64,000 bases of DNA from an uncultured Eubacterium sp. (GTDB lineage Bacteria > Bacillota > Clostridia > Oscillospirales > Acutalibacteraceae), in contig CAJOHE010000002.1 in assembly GCA_905234495.1 (NCBI GenBank), positions 62,001-126,000 of the forward strand, read 5' to 3'. The position numbers were made by a program, and so were the translations under genes. The notes under the pieces are model-generated. The model was not told the DNA's origin. It did no database searches and saw nothing but the letters and a program-made list of their open reading frames with translations. This document shows, piece after piece, positions 1 to 8,304 of the stretch; positions within the stretch are counted from its first letter, which is position 1, and the number at the start of each line of letters is the position of its first letter.

Positions 1-371
1 CGCTGAAAATAGAGCCGCTTTCAAAGGAAGATTTCGACACCGCGGTGGCAAAGAGCGAATACGATATTGCGCTCTATCCGTTCACCGCTTCAACCCACAG
101 CACGGTTTCATTTTTAAGCGACATCATCGGCGGCAACTACCTCGGCGAGGTCAAGGACGCAGAGGCGGCTCTTGCAAAGGCGCAGGCTGCGTCACCCGAC
201 AAGCTTGCGTCTGAGTGCGTCAACACCGAGAAAGCGATTATCGGCGACTATTCGGTATTTCCCGTGCTTTTTGAATCTTCGTACTACGCACAGGCTGCGG
301 GCGTGAGCGGCGTTCAGTTCCACCCCGGCAGCGGAAGGGTATGTTTTGTCTATGCAACGAGAGAAGATTAA
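1..371 (+). CDS. ABC transporter solute-binding protein, family 5 (peptide type), C-terminal fragment
   Basis: The reading frame is open from the window edge and stops at TAA 369-371, so only about 122 C-terminal residues are present. The pattern DIALYPFTAS, a GGNYLG segment, a run of alanine-rich helix and a closing GVQFHPGSGRV stretch resembles the last part of extracellular solute-binding protein family 5 (oligopeptide/dipeptide binding, OppA/DppA-like). Such proteins are lipid-anchored outside the membrane and feed an ABC importer. The rest of the transporter would lie upstream of the window. A GTG at 45 is internal, because the frame continues upstream. The next gene starts inside this one, which suggests translational coupling. 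Confidence 0.7.
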   Translation, partial: LKIEPLSKEDFDTAVAKSEYDIALYPFTASTHSTVSFLSDIIGGNYLGEVKDAEAALAKAQAASPDKLASECVNTEKAIIGDYSVFPVLFESSYYAQAAGVSGVQFHPGSGRVCFVYATRED

Positions 372-819
372 AATAGCCTTGTTGTGGTGTCTGACTGCGG
401 CGTGTATGGCTGTAATATTCTGGCTTTCCTCGAGAACGGCTGACGAATCGTCCGCCCAGAGCAACGAGATTCTCGTCTGGCTTTACAGGGTTTTCGGCGA
501 CAATTTCTTCACAACGTTCATCGTGAGAAAGCTTGCGCACTGCCTCGAGTTCTGCGGGCTCTGCGTACTGTTCAATCTCTCGCTTTATCTCACGAGGGAA
601 AAGCTTTCGCCGCTTCTGGCGATTGCGTTCACGTCGCTTTACGCGGTGACCGACGAGGTGCATCAGCTCTTTGTTCAGGGGCGCTCGTGCGAGCTTCGCG
701 ACTGGGTGATTGACACCTGCGCGGCAGCGGTCGGCACGCTCGGCTTTCTCGCTCTGTTTTACATTATTAAAGCCATAGCGGGCAAATTCTCTTCAAAAGC
801 ATTGACAGAAGAGAAATAA
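346..819 (+). CDS. VanZ-like family membrane protein
   Basis: A membrane protein of about 157 residues with three to four hydrophobic segments. The VanZ-family hallmarks are present: an FWLSSRTADESSAQS block after the first membrane segment, RKLAHCLEFCGL in the middle, and a YAVTDEVHQLFVQGRS...DWVIDTCAAAVG block near the end. VanZ raises teicoplanin resistance in Tn1546, but most VanZ-like proteins in Clostridia have no known job and no resistance role should be assumed. A TTG at 346 lies 6 bases after GGAAGGG (333-339). ATG 352 is the alternative. It overlaps the stop of the preceding binding-protein gene, and its own 3' end carries the nagB promoter. Confidence 0.82.
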   Translation: MSMQREKIKIALLWCLTAACMAVIFWLSSRTADESSAQSNEILVWLYRVFGDNFFTTFIVRKLAHCLEFCGLCVLFNLSLYLTREKLSPLLAIAFTSLYAVTDEVHQLFVQGRSCELRDWVIDTCAAAVGTLGFLALFYIIKAIAGKFSSKALTEEK

Positions 820-829
820 AGCATATAAT
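802..829 (+). promoter_or_regulatory. Sigma-A-like promoter of nagB
   Basis: TTGACA (802-807), a 16-base spacer and TATAAT (824-829) match the housekeeping consensus exactly. The -35 box lies inside the end of the VanZ-like gene. The predicted start near 836 leaves a leader of about 25 bases with AAGGAGG at 847-853. Confidence 0.75.
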
Positions 830-860
830 ATATTTAATCTTGAAAAAAGGAGGTTGTAAT

Positions 861-1589
861 ATGAACGTTCTGGTATACGATAACGAGGAACAAATCGGTA
901 TCGCTGCCGGCTACTATATGTGCGGTCAGGTGCTTGCGAAGCCCGATTCGATACTCGGACTTGCGACGGGCTCTACCCCGCTCAAGCCGTACAGGCATAT
1001 GATTCAGCTTTACGAGCAGGGCTCGGTTGATTTCAGCAGGGTTACAACCTTTAACCTCGACGAATACTGCAATCTCGACGTAAACGACGAGAATTCCTAC
1101 CATTCATTTATGTATAAAAACCTCTTCGACCACATCAATATTCCCGAGGAAAACATCAACTTTCTCAACGGAAACGCAGAGGATTTAAAGCAGGAATGCA
1201 GGAATTACGAGCAGAAAATCAGGGATATGGGCGGAATTGACATTCAGCTTCTCGGCATCGGCTCAAACGGTCACATCGCGTTTAACGAGCCGTCCGACCA
1301 TTTCCAGAGATGGAGCCACGTTGTAAATCTCAAGGAGAGCACGATTAAGGACAACAGCAGATTTTTCAAATCCGTTGACGACGTTCCCACTCAGGCGCTC
1401 ACGATGGGTATCGGCTCGATAATGCAGGCAAAGAGAATACTTATTATCGCAATAGGCGAAAAGAAAGCGAAGGCGATAAGGCAGCTGTTTGACGGCCACG
1501 TTACGCCGCAGTGCCCCGCTTCCGTTTTACAGTTTCACAAGGACGTTACGCTGATGCTCGACAAGGGCGCAGCTTCACTATTAGATTAA
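861..1589 (+). CDS. nagB: Glucosamine-6-phosphate deaminase
   Basis: Converts glucosamine-6-phosphate to fructose-6-phosphate and ammonia in the cytoplasm, the entry of amino sugars into glycolysis. The 242-residue length is typical. Visible motifs are the phosphate loop GLATGSTP (33-40), FNLDEYC (64-70) with the catalytic Asp67, and GIGSNGHIAFNEP (132-144) with the active-site His138. ATG 861 is chosen because AAGGAGG lies 7 bases upstream; an in-frame TTG further upstream has no such site. No nagA or amino-sugar transporter follows, since metG comes directly after. A NahK-like kinase at the far end of the window may act on related sugars. Confidence 0.95.
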   Translation: MNVLVYDNEEQIGIAAGYYMCGQVLAKPDSILGLATGSTPLKPYRHMIQLYEQGSVDFSRVTTFNLDEYCNLDVNDENSYHSFMYKNLFDHINIPEENINFLNGNAEDLKQECRNYEQKIRDMGGIDIQLLGIGSNGHIAFNEPSDHFQRWSHVVNLKESTIKDNSRFFKSVDDVPTQALTMGIGSIMQAKRILIIAIGEKKAKAIRQLFDGHVTPQCPASVLQFHKDVTLMLDKGAASLLD

Positions 1590-1608
1590 CGACAGGAGAC
1601 AGAATATT

Positions 1609-3534
1609 ATGGCAGACAAAGGCAAATTTTATATAACAACCGCAATCGCATACACCTCAAGAAAGCCCCATATCGGCAACAGCTACGAGATTGTTCTCAC
1701 CGACGCTATCGCAAGATACAAGAGGCTTCAGGGCTATGACGTTTTCTTCCTCACGGGAACCGACGAGCACGGCCAGAAAATTGAGAACTACGCAAAGGAC
1801 GCGGGCGTTACACCAAAGGAATACGTTGACAAGGTTGCGGGCGAAATCAGGGATATCTGCGACCTTCTCGGCACAAGCTACGACAAGTTTATCAGAACGA
1901 CCGACGGTTATCACGAGAAGGTCGTACAGAAGATTTTCAAGAAGCTCTACGAGCAGGACGACATATACAAGAGCGAGTACGAAGGACTTTACTGCACGCC
2001 CTGCGAATCCTTCTGGACGGAATCGCAGCTCGTTGACGGCAAGTGCCCCGACTGCGGCGGCGAGGTTAAGCCCGCAAAGGAAGAGGCATATTTCCTTCGC
2101 CTTTCAAAGTATCAGAAGCAGCTTGAGGACTTCATTGAATCAAACGAAAACTTCATCTATCCCGAAGCCCGCAAAAAGGAAATGCTCAACAATTTCATCA
2201 AGCCCGGTCTTCAGGATTTGTGCGTAAGCCGTACCTCGTTTAAGTGGGGTATCCCGGTAACCTTCGACGAGAATCACGTTATCTACGTTTGGATTGACGC
2301 GCTTTCAAACTATATCACCGCCATCGGCTACGACCCCGACGGCTCAAGCGATATGTATAAGAAGTACTGGCCCGCGGACGTTCACATCATCGGCAAGGAC
2401 ATCGTACGCTTCCACACAATCTACTGGCCGATTATGCTTATGGCCCTTGGCGAGCCCCTTCCCAAGCAGGTATTCGGTCATCCGTGGCTTCTCTTCGGCG
2501 AGGACAAGATGAGCAAGTCAAAGGGCAACGTTATCTATGCCGACGACCTCACGAAGCTTCTCGGCGTTGACGCGGTAAGATACTACCTTCTTTCCGAGAT
2601 GCCCTACGCTTCCGACGGCTCAATCACATATGAGACGATTATCGAGAGATACAATTCCGACCTTGCAAACACAATCGGAAATCTTGTAAACAGAACGATT
2701 GCGATGAGCAACAAATATTTCGACGGCGTTGTTTCCGCACCCGACTGTAAAGAAGCGATTGACGGCGAGCTTGAGCAGTTTGCGCTCGACACGGTTGCTA
2801 AGGTTGAAAAATGCTTTGAGACCTACAGGGTTGCTGACGCTATCGAGGCTGTTCTCAATCTTGCAAAGCGCTCAAACAAGTACATCGACGAAACGATGCC
2901 GTGGGCTCTTGCAAAGGACGAGGAAAAGCGCGCAAGGCTCAACACCGTGCTCTACAATCTGCTTGAGAGCATCAGGTTTATTGCGGTTCTTCTTTCCCCG
3001 TTTATGCCCGAAACGGCAGAGAAAATCTTTGCTCAGATGAACTGCGACGTCAAGGATTACGAATCGCTTTCATCCTTCGGCGGCTTTAAGGCGGGCACGA
3101 CCGTGGGCAAGGCAGAGGCGCTTTTCCAGAGAATTGACGCCGACAAAATGATTGAGGATTTACTCGCTCAGAACGAGGCTGAGGAGGAAGAGGAAAAGGA
3201 AGAGGAAAAGGTTGAGGAAATCACGATAGACGATTTCTTCAAGTCCGACCTTCGCGTTGCGGAAATCGTTGACTGCGAGCCCGTAAAGAGGTCCGAAAAG
3301 CTTCTCAAGCTTCAGCTCAACGACGGCTCGGGCAAGCCGAGGCAGATTGTTTCGGGCATCGCAAAATGGTACAAGCCCGAGGACTTAATCGGCAAGAGAG
3401 CGATTATCGTTACAAACCTCAAGCCCATCAAGCTCTGCGGCGAGCTGAGCCAGGGTATGCTGCTCTCGGGCGAGAAGGACGGCGAGATTAAGGTCACCTT
3501 CGTTGATATGAAACCCGGCGCAAAGATTTGCTAA
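1609..3534 (+). CDS. metG: Methionyl-tRNA synthetase
   Basis: Charges tRNA-Met (and initiator tRNA) with methionine. The 641-residue protein has the class I signature HIGN (21-24), a zinc-knuckle CTPC...CPDC region near residues 129-150, and the KMSKS loop near residue 300. The helical anticodon-binding domain is followed by a very acidic linker of Glu runs near 525-540. A C-terminal tRNA-binding domain of about 105 residues (DFFKSDLRVAEIV...SQGMLLSGE) dimerises and holds tRNA. This is the long, Bacillus-type architecture. A GACAGGAGAC ribosome site precedes ATG 1609. The tatD gene starts 3 bases after the stop, a common metG-tatD arrangement in Firmicutes. Confidence 0.97.
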   Translation: MADKGKFYITTAIAYTSRKPHIGNSYEIVLTDAIARYKRLQGYDVFFLTGTDEHGQKIENYAKDAGVTPKEYVDKVAGEIRDICDLLGTSYDKFIRTTDGYHEKVVQKIFKKLYEQDDIYKSEYEGLYCTPCESFWTESQLVDGKCPDCGGEVKPAKEEAYFLRLSKYQKQLEDFIESNENFIYPEARKKEMLNNFIKPGLQDLCVSRTSFKWGIPVTFDENHVIYVWIDALSNYITAIGYDPDGSSDMYKKYWPADVHIIGKDIVRFHTIYWPIMLMALGEPLPKQVFGHPWLLFGEDKMSKSKGNVIYADDLTKLLGVDAVRYYLLSEMPYASDGSITYETIIERYNSDLANTIGNLVNRTIAMSNKYFDGVVSAPDCKEAIDGELEQFALDTVAKVEKCFETYRVADAIEAVLNLAKRSNKYIDETMPWALAKDEEKRARLNTVLYNLLESIRFIAVLLSPFMPETAEKIFAQMNCDVKDYESLSSFGGFKAGTTVGKAEALFQRIDADKMIEDLLAQNEAEEEEEKEEEKVEEITIDDFFKSDLRVAEIVDCEPVKRSEKLLKLQLNDGSGKPRQIVSGIAKWYKPEDLIGKRAIIVTNLKPIKLCGELSQGMLLSGEKDGEIKVTFVDMKPGAKIC

Positions 3535-3536
3535 CT

Positions 3537-4304
3537 ATGTATAAAAATATTTTTGACACACATTCACATTACGATGACGGAAGATTTGACGGCGACAGGG
3601 AGGAATTGATTTCCTCCCTTAAGTCGTCGGGCGTGAAGACTGTTGTGAGCTGCGGCTGCGATATCGACACGACGCAGTTCAATTTCGACCTTGCTCAGGA
3701 ATACGATTTCATATATTTCGCGGCGGGGTTTCATCCCGAAAATCTTGAGGGCGCCGGCCTTGACGAGCTGAGCCTTATTGAGAAATTTGCGAAAAACAAA
3801 AAGTGCGTTGCAATCGGCGAAATCGGGCTTGACTACTACTGGATGAGCTCGACAAAAGAGGTGCAGCGTGAATTTTTCAGAGCGCAGATTGAGCTTGCAA
3901 AAAAAATGAACCTCCCCGTCATTGTTCACGACAGAGAGGCTCACGGCGACACTCTTGATATTCTCAGGGAAACGAAGCCGAAGGGCGTGCTTCACTGCTT
4001 TTCGGGCTCTAAGGAAATGGCGAGAGAGATAATAAATCTCGGTATGTATATCGGCTTGAACGGCGTTGTCACCTTCCCGAACGCGAGAAAGAGCCTTGAG
4101 GTGGTGAAGGAAATCCCCCTTGAACGCCTCGTTCTTGAGACGGACTGCCCCTACCTCGCGCCGACACCCGTCAGGGGCAAGCGAAACGACTCGTCCTGCA
4201 TCCCCTACGTTGCCGAAAAAATCGGCGATGTGCTCGGAATGAGCGCGCAGGAAATACTTGATATAACCTGCGAAAACGCCGAAAGATTATATGATATAAA
4301 ATAA
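3537..4304 (+). CDS. tatD: TatD family metal-dependent hydrolase (DNase)
   Basis: A TIM-barrel hydrolase of about 255 residues. Family motifs are DTHSHYDD at the N-terminus (metal-binding His pair), GEIGLDYYW (metal Glu), VIVHDREAHGD (His), LHCFSG, and ETDCPYLAP near the end (catalytic Asp). TatD proteins act as 3'-5' exonucleases or deoxyribonucleases in DNA repair. The cellular substrate of this copy cannot be read from sequence. ATG 3537 begins two bases after the metG stop with no clear ribosome site, so translation is probably coupled to metG. The gene ends at a strong bidirectional terminator. Confidence 0.93.
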   Translation: MYKNIFDTHSHYDDGRFDGDREELISSLKSSGVKTVVSCGCDIDTTQFNFDLAQEYDFIYFAAGFHPENLEGAGLDELSLIEKFAKNKKCVAIGEIGLDYYWMSSTKEVQREFFRAQIELAKKMNLPVIVHDREAHGDTLDILRETKPKGVLHCFSGSKEMAREIINLGMYIGLNGVVTFPNARKSLEVVKEIPLERLVLETDCPYLAPTPVRGKRNDSSCIPYVAEKIGDVLGMSAQEILDITCENAERLYDIK

Positions 4305-4332
4305 AAGACTGCCTTTACCGGCAGTCTTTTTT
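4304..4332. terminator. Bidirectional intrinsic terminator between tatD and the XRE gene
   Basis: AAAGACTGCC, loop TTTA and the complementary CGGCAGTCTTT form a GC-containing stem with an A-run on one side and a T-run on the other. It can therefore end the metG-tatD transcript (+) and the convergent regulator transcript (-). Confidence 0.85.
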
Positions 4333-4699
4333 ACTTATTCTTTGAGCTTAAATAGTTTATGAAGTTTGCAACCTCGTCGAGCTGTTCATCGCTTAAATCG
4401 CGAAGCTTTTCGGCAATATCGTCGTCCCTTTCTCCAAAGATGTCGGGGATTCTGTCGCTGTATTCCTCGGGCTTTTCAGCCACGTTGTCATTGTCGGTAA
4501 GAAGGTAGTCGACGGTAACTTCAAGCTCGTCGGCAATCTTTTTGAGCACCTCGAGATTCGGTTCGCTTTTGCATACCTCGTAGTATGCGTAGGCGCTTCT
4601 CTTGATGCCCACCTTGTCGGAAAGTTCCTGCTGGGTGAGCTTTTTCTGCTTTCTTGCCCTCTTTAAATTTTTGCTGAATACTATTTTATTCTGATTCAT
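4331..4699 (-). CDS. XRE-family transcriptional regulator
   Basis: A 122-residue protein with an N-terminal Cro/C1-type helix-turn-helix at about residues 8-65 (KLTQQELSDKVGIKRSAYAY is the recognition region), then an acidic linker and a helical tail that may mediate dimerisation. It binds DNA as a dimer; its target is not known. It is divergent from a secreted glucosaminidase gene, with about 180 bases of AT-rich control DNA between them holding one promoter per direction and a palindrome. Control of itself, of the wall protein, or both is an inference from this layout. Confidence 0.85.
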   Translation of the reverse strand: MNQNKIVFSKNLKRARKQKKLTQQELSDKVGIKRSAYAYYEVCKSEPNLEVLKKIADELEVTVDYLLTDNDNVAEKPEEYSDRIPDIFGERDDDIAEKLRDLSDEQLDEVANFINYLSSKNK

Positions 4700-4730
4700 A
4701 CCGTCACCTTTTGCAAATAATTATGACTAT

Positions 4731-4758
4731 ATTATACATTATTGCGGCGTTTTGTCAA
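4731..4758 (-). promoter_or_regulatory. Sigma-A-like promoter of the XRE regulator
   Basis: On the minus strand TTGACA (4758-4753), 16-base spacer, TATAAT (4736-4731). The start codon at 4699 is about 30 bases downstream of the -10 box. Confidence 0.7.
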
Positions 4759-4759
4759 T

Positions 4760-4779
4760 ATTTATCACATAGGATAAAT
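4760..4779. promoter_or_regulatory. Palindrome abutting the XRE promoter, candidate operator
   Basis: ATTTATC-ACATAG-GATAAAT has perfect 7-base arms around a 6-base centre. It lies one base upstream of the regulator's -35 box and about 22 bases upstream of the -35 box of the divergent wall-protein gene. XRE dimers commonly bind such sites; direct evidence is absent. Confidence 0.45.
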
Positions 4780-4801
4780 TATTACAATTTTCCCTATAAA
4801 A

Positions 4802-4830
4802 TTGACAAAATTATTACAAAGTGTTATGAT
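4802..4830 (+). promoter_or_regulatory. Sigma-A-like promoter of the secreted glucosaminidase
   Basis: TTGACA (4802-4807), 17-base spacer, TATGAT (4825-4830). The start codon is at 4882 after an AAGGAAGAGG ribosome site. A direct repeat AAATTATTACAA occurs at about 4777-4788 and 4807-4819, the second copy lying within the spacer. Confidence 0.7.
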
Positions 4831-4881
4831 ATCTGTGTTTATTATAAGTTTTTATAGATTATTATCAAGGAAGAGGTAAGT

Positions 4882-7161
4882 ATGAAAAAGTTTTTTTCAT
4901 TATTATTATCCGCTGTAGTAATAATAAATACATTCGCTATATTCGGGTTTTCCACAACGGCGTACGCCGCAACATACGCGCAGACGCTTAAAAACAAGGG
5001 ATTTCCTGACAGCTATATCCCCTATCTCGAAACGCTTCACAAAACCTACCCAAACTGGGTATTCGAGCCCGTAAACACGGGGCTTGACTGGCAGACCGCG
5101 GTAAACGGCGAGCGCTCTTCTCACGGCAATCAGCTCATTGAAAAGTGCAGCGCATACCCGACGAGCTACTACTGTTCCTGCTCAAGCTGCTACAAAAACG
5201 GAAGCTACGTAATCCGCGAGGGCAGCAACTGGGTTGCGGCAAGCGAAATAGCGGTAAAATATTATATGGACCCGAGGAACTTCCTCACCGACCAGTACAT
5301 TTTCCAGTTTGAATCAACGGCTTACGACGGAACGCAGAGTAAGAAGGGCGTTGAGGCAATCCTTGACGGAACGTGGATGCACAATTCCCTCATCAGCTAT
5401 AACAGCACTCAGGGCAAGTCTGTTTACTACGACACCACGACTAAATATTCCGACGCTATTATGGACGCTGCCAACGCAAGCGGAATGAGCGCGTATTACC
5501 TCGCGTCGAAAATACGTCAGGAAAACGGCGGCGCAACGGCTTCGGCTACTGCGGTAAAGGGCACCGCAAGCCCGTTTATCGGAATTTACAACTACTACAA
5601 CATCAGCGCAAACACGGGCGCATATCAGGGACTTGCCTTTGCGGCGGGATACCTCAAGCTCAAGAACAACAGCACGATGTATTCAACCTACTCAAACGGT
5701 GTTGCAAGCGGCACCAAGACAAGCCTGAAATCAGGTCAGTATATGACGTGGATAAGCACCCACGGCGATTATTTCTACGTTAGACTTTACACCGAGAACA
5801 GCTCAAATTCCTACACGGCAGGCAAGACGGGCTACGTTCTCAGAAGCGATATAAGAACCGATTACGTCGGCTCGGGCTCTTCGGGCTGGGGCAGACCGTG
5901 GTCAAATCCCTACAAGTCAATTTACTGGGGCGCAAAGTACATAGCAAAGAATTTCTCATCACAGAACACGGGCTACCTTCAGAAATTCAACGTAAGCCCC
6001 AAGTCCTCATACAAGTATTCAAACGAGTATATGGCAAACGTTGCGGCGGCTGCGGCAGAGTCGAAGACGACCTACAACGCATACAAGTCGGCGGGTATCC
6101 TCTCGCTCACAAAGAAGTTTGAGATTCCCGTATTCAACAATATGCCCGCGTCGACGACAGCCAAGACAGGCTGGAACAAGATTGACAACAAGTGGTACTA
6201 CTACGACGCAAGCGGCAGTATGGCTGTGGGCTGGAAGAAGATTGACAACGTTTACTACTATTTCAACAATTCCGGCGTTATGCAGACGGGCTGGGTTAAG
6301 GTAAACAACAAGTGGTATTACCTCAACGACAAGGGCGCTATGCAAAGGGGCTGGATTAAGCTCAACGAAAAGTGGTACTATCTAAACACCGACGGCTCAA
6401 TGCAGGTCGGATGGCTCAAATATAATGAGAAGTGGTACTATTTCAACGACGACGGCTCAATGAAGACCGGCTGGCTGACCTACAAGAACAAGAGGTACTT
6501 CCTCGCCGACAGCGGCATTATGAAGACCGGCTGGTTCAAGTATAACAACAAGTACTGGTTCTTCCTCACCGATTCGGGCGCGGCGCGCACCGGCTGGTAC
6601 AAGGAAAACGAAAAGTGGTACTACTTTGACCCGTCAAGCTGCATTATGATTGCAGGCAAGTGGCGCGAAATCAAGAATGAGTGGTATTACTTTGACGCCG
6701 ACGGCGTTATGATTACAGGCTGGTTCACGTTTAAGGAAAAGAAGTATTACTTCAAGGAAAGCGGCGCTATGGCGACGAGAGTGCTCGACATTGACGGCAC
6801 GTCATATATCTTTGACGCGAACGGCGCGCTTCAGACGTCCTATGTTACGGGCAACGAGAAAATGGCTATCAAGACCATTGAATCAACCGCAGCAAAGACG
6901 ATTTATCTCACTTGGGACAAGCCCGACATTCCTAATTCGGGATATCAGATTATGTGGTCGACCACAAAGGATTTCTCAAGCAACTGGCTTATGAAGACAA
7001 GCGGTTCAAAGACAAAGCTTGACTACACGCTCACAACCGCACAGAGCAACAAGTATTACTATGTTAAGGTAAGAGCGTACAGAGTTGCGTACGACAAGGA
7101 CGGAAACAGAAGCGATATCTACTTCCCGTGGAGTGCAACAAAGGCAATCAAAGTTAAATAA
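4882..7161 (+). CDS. Secreted N-acetylglucosaminidase-like protein with cell-wall-binding repeats
   Basis: A 759-residue exported protein. A signal peptide ends near residue 29 (AYA). Residues ~35-420 match clostridial beta-N-acetylglucosaminidases of the LytD/endo-beta-N-acetylglucosaminidase type (ASKIRQENGG region, PFIGIYNYYN), interrupted by an SH3-like segment (TWISTHGDYFYVRLY). About ten aromatic repeats of the pattern GWxKxNxKWYYF follow at ~430-650 (choline/wall-binding family), with a C-terminal fibronectin III-like module (~665-759). It probably cleaves peptidoglycan glycan strands at the cell surface. Unlike the other three wall-repeat proteins here, the repeats are internal and the terminal Cys-Asn-Pro motif is missing. 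It is divergent from an XRE regulator and ends at a strong terminator. Confidence 0.88.
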   Translation: MKKFFSLLLSAVVIINTFAIFGFSTTAYAATYAQTLKNKGFPDSYIPYLETLHKTYPNWVFEPVNTGLDWQTAVNGERSSHGNQLIEKCSAYPTSYYCSCSSCYKNGSYVIREGSNWVAASEIAVKYYMDPRNFLTDQYIFQFESTAYDGTQSKKGVEAILDGTWMHNSLISYNSTQGKSVYYDTTTKYSDAIMDAANASGMSAYYLASKIRQENGGATASATAVKGTASPFIGIYNYYNISANTGAYQGLAFAAGYLKLKNNSTMYSTYSNGVASGTKTSLKSGQYMTWISTHGDYFYVRLYTENSSNSYTAGKTGYVLRSDIRTDYVGSGSSGWGRPWSNPYKSIYWGAKYIAKNFSSQNTGYLQKFNVSPKSSYKYSNEYMANVAAAAAESKTTYNAYKSAGILSLTKKFEIPVFNNMPASTTAKTGWNKIDNKWYYYDASGSMAVGWKKIDNVYYYFNNSGVMQTGWVKVNNKWYYLNDKGAMQRGWIKLNEKWYYLNTDGSMQVGWLKYNEKWYYFNDDGSMKTGWLTYKNKRYFLADSGIMKTGWFKYNNKYWFFLTDSGAARTGWYKENEKWYYFDPSSCIMIAGKWREIKNEWYYFDADGVMITGWFTFKEKKYYFKESGAMATRVLDIDGTSYIFDANGALQTSYVTGNEKMAIKTIESTAAKTIYLTWDKPDIPNSGYQIMWSTTKDFSSNWLMKTSGSKTKLDYTLTTAQSNKYYYVKVRAYRVAYDKDGNRSDIYFPWSATKAIKVK

Positions 7162-7170
7162 TAAAACGAA

Positions 7171-7197
7171 CCCCGCACAGATTTTGTGCGGGGGTTT
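7171..7197 (+). terminator. Intrinsic terminator of the glucosaminidase gene
   Basis: CCCCGCAC, loop AGATTTT, GTGCGGGG followed by GTTTTATT, ten bases after the stop codon. Confidence 0.88.
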
Positions 7198-7213
7198 TAT
7201 TATGCAAAAAAAA

Positions 7214-7247
7214 ACGGGCAGGTGTGAAAACCTGCCCCGTTGTTTTT
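7214..7247 (-). terminator. Terminator of the rsmD-coaD operon
   Basis: ACGGGCAGGT pairs with ACCTGCCCCGT (one bulge) around a GTGAAA loop, with an A-run on the left and a T-run on the right. It ends the minus-strand operon just after the coiled-coil gene and could also work on the plus strand. Confidence 0.8.
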
Positions 7248-7249
7248 TA

Positions 7250-7819
7250 TCAGTCGTTGTTCTTCTTCTTGTTTCTGCTGTTCATAAGACCGTTTCTGAT
7301 TCTTCTTACGTCTGAAAGAGCCTTATAGAGCGAATCGTCGATTGAAAGAAGAGTTTCGTCTGCATAGTTATTAACAGCTGTGAGAACTGCGCGAGACTCG
7401 TTCTGAGCGTTAGTAACCATCTCGTTTGCCTGATTTGTTGCATTTGAAAGGATTTCGGAAGCCTGATTCTGAGCGTCAACGATATACTGGTCGCCCTGTT
7501 CCTTTGCCTTTGCCATAATGCTTGCAGCCTCAGCCTGTGCAGCCTGAGTAATCTGGTCTCTTGTAACCATCTCTCTTGCCTGCTCCTGAGCCTTTGCAAT
7601 AATATCCGCAGCCTGCTTGTTTGCCTCTTCAATTACGTTGTTTCTTGAATCAACAATAGCCTTTGCCTGCTTAATTTCCTGAGGTGTGTTAAGACGGATA
7701 TCCTCGATAATTGTCTTAATCTTGTCAACATCTACTGCAAACTTTTTACTGAGCGGTATTGATGTTGCGTCGTCAAGCACGTCCTCTAAATCCTCAAGTA
7801 AAATATCGGTATTTGTCAT
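7250..7819 (-). CDS. Coiled-coil protein, DivIVA/ATP-synthase-b-like, of unknown function
   Basis: A 189-residue cytoplasmic protein with no signal or membrane segment. After a conserved N-terminal block (LEDLEDVLDDATSIPLSKKF) it is almost wholly an alanine/glutamine/glutamate-rich coiled coil (~55-150) with repeated AxxIxxxAxxQA heptads, and it ends in a basic tail (RNKKKNN). Similar genes sit next to coaD in many Clostridia, often annotated loosely as ATPase or DivIVA-like, but no nucleotide-binding motif is visible. It starts 1 base after the coaD stop, so the two are co-translated. A structural or scaffold role is a guess. Confidence 0.72.
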   Translation of the reverse strand: MTNTDILLEDLEDVLDDATSIPLSKKFAVDVDKIKTIIEDIRLNTPQEIKQAKAIVDSRNNVIEEANKQAADIIAKAQEQAREMVTRDQITQAAQAEAASIMAKAKEQGDQYIVDAQNQASEILSNATNQANEMVTNAQNESRAVLTAVNNYADETLLSIDDSLYKALSDVRRIRNGLMNSRNKKKNND

Positions 7820-7820
7820 T

Positions 7821-8303
7821 TTAACTATCTCCTTTACACCTTAAATAAATATCTTTTGTAATTTGCTTCGGAACATATGGCGAGATGTCGCCGCCGAGAC
7901 GGCATATCTCTTTAACCATACTTGAAGAAAGAAACATATTGTCTCCTCTTGCAGGAAGAAAAACAGTTTCAATTTTCGGATACAGACTTTTATTAATCAG
8001 CGCCTGCTGGAATTCGTAGTCGAAGTCCGACACGGCGCGAAGTCCCTTAACAATCGCCGTTGCATCGCGCTCCTTGGCGTAATCAACGAGCAGACCGTCG
8101 TAGGTATCGACCTCAACCTTGGGGTCGTCCACGCATTTTCTGATAAGCTCCATTCTCTCTTCCACAGTGAATGCGGAATTCTTTGAGCTGTTGCTCATTA
8201 CGAGGATTATCACCTTATCAAAAAATCCCAGCGCCCTTTCAACAATGTCGAGGTGGCCAAGCGTCATCGGGTCGAAGCTGCCCGGACATATCGCAATTTT
8301 CAT
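7821..8303 (-). CDS. coaD: Phosphopantetheine adenylyltransferase
   Basis: Catalyses the reversible adenylation of 4'-phosphopantetheine to dephospho-CoA, the penultimate step of coenzyme A synthesis. At 160 residues it has the expected length. Motifs are PGSFDPMTLGHLDI (residues ~6-19) with the T/HxxH nucleotidyltransferase signature, KGLRAVSDFDYEFQ in the middle, and LSSSMVKEI near the end. It lies 1 base after rsmD and 1 base before the coiled-coil gene, giving the rsmD-coaD-coiled-coil operon typical of Clostridia. Confidence 0.96.
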   Translation of the reverse strand: MKIAICPGSFDPMTLGHLDIVERALGFFDKVIILVMSNSSKNSAFTVEERMELIRKCVDDPKVEVDTYDGLLVDYAKERDATAIVKGLRAVSDFDYEFQQALINKSLYPKIETVFLPARGDNMFLSSSMVKEICRLGGDISPYVPKQITKDIYLRCKGDS

Positions 8304-8304
8304 C

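Noticed and set aside
346..819. Glycopeptide resistance gene vanZ
   Set aside because: No vanH, vanA/B, vanX or vanR/S is nearby, and VanZ-like proteins are widespread without resistance.
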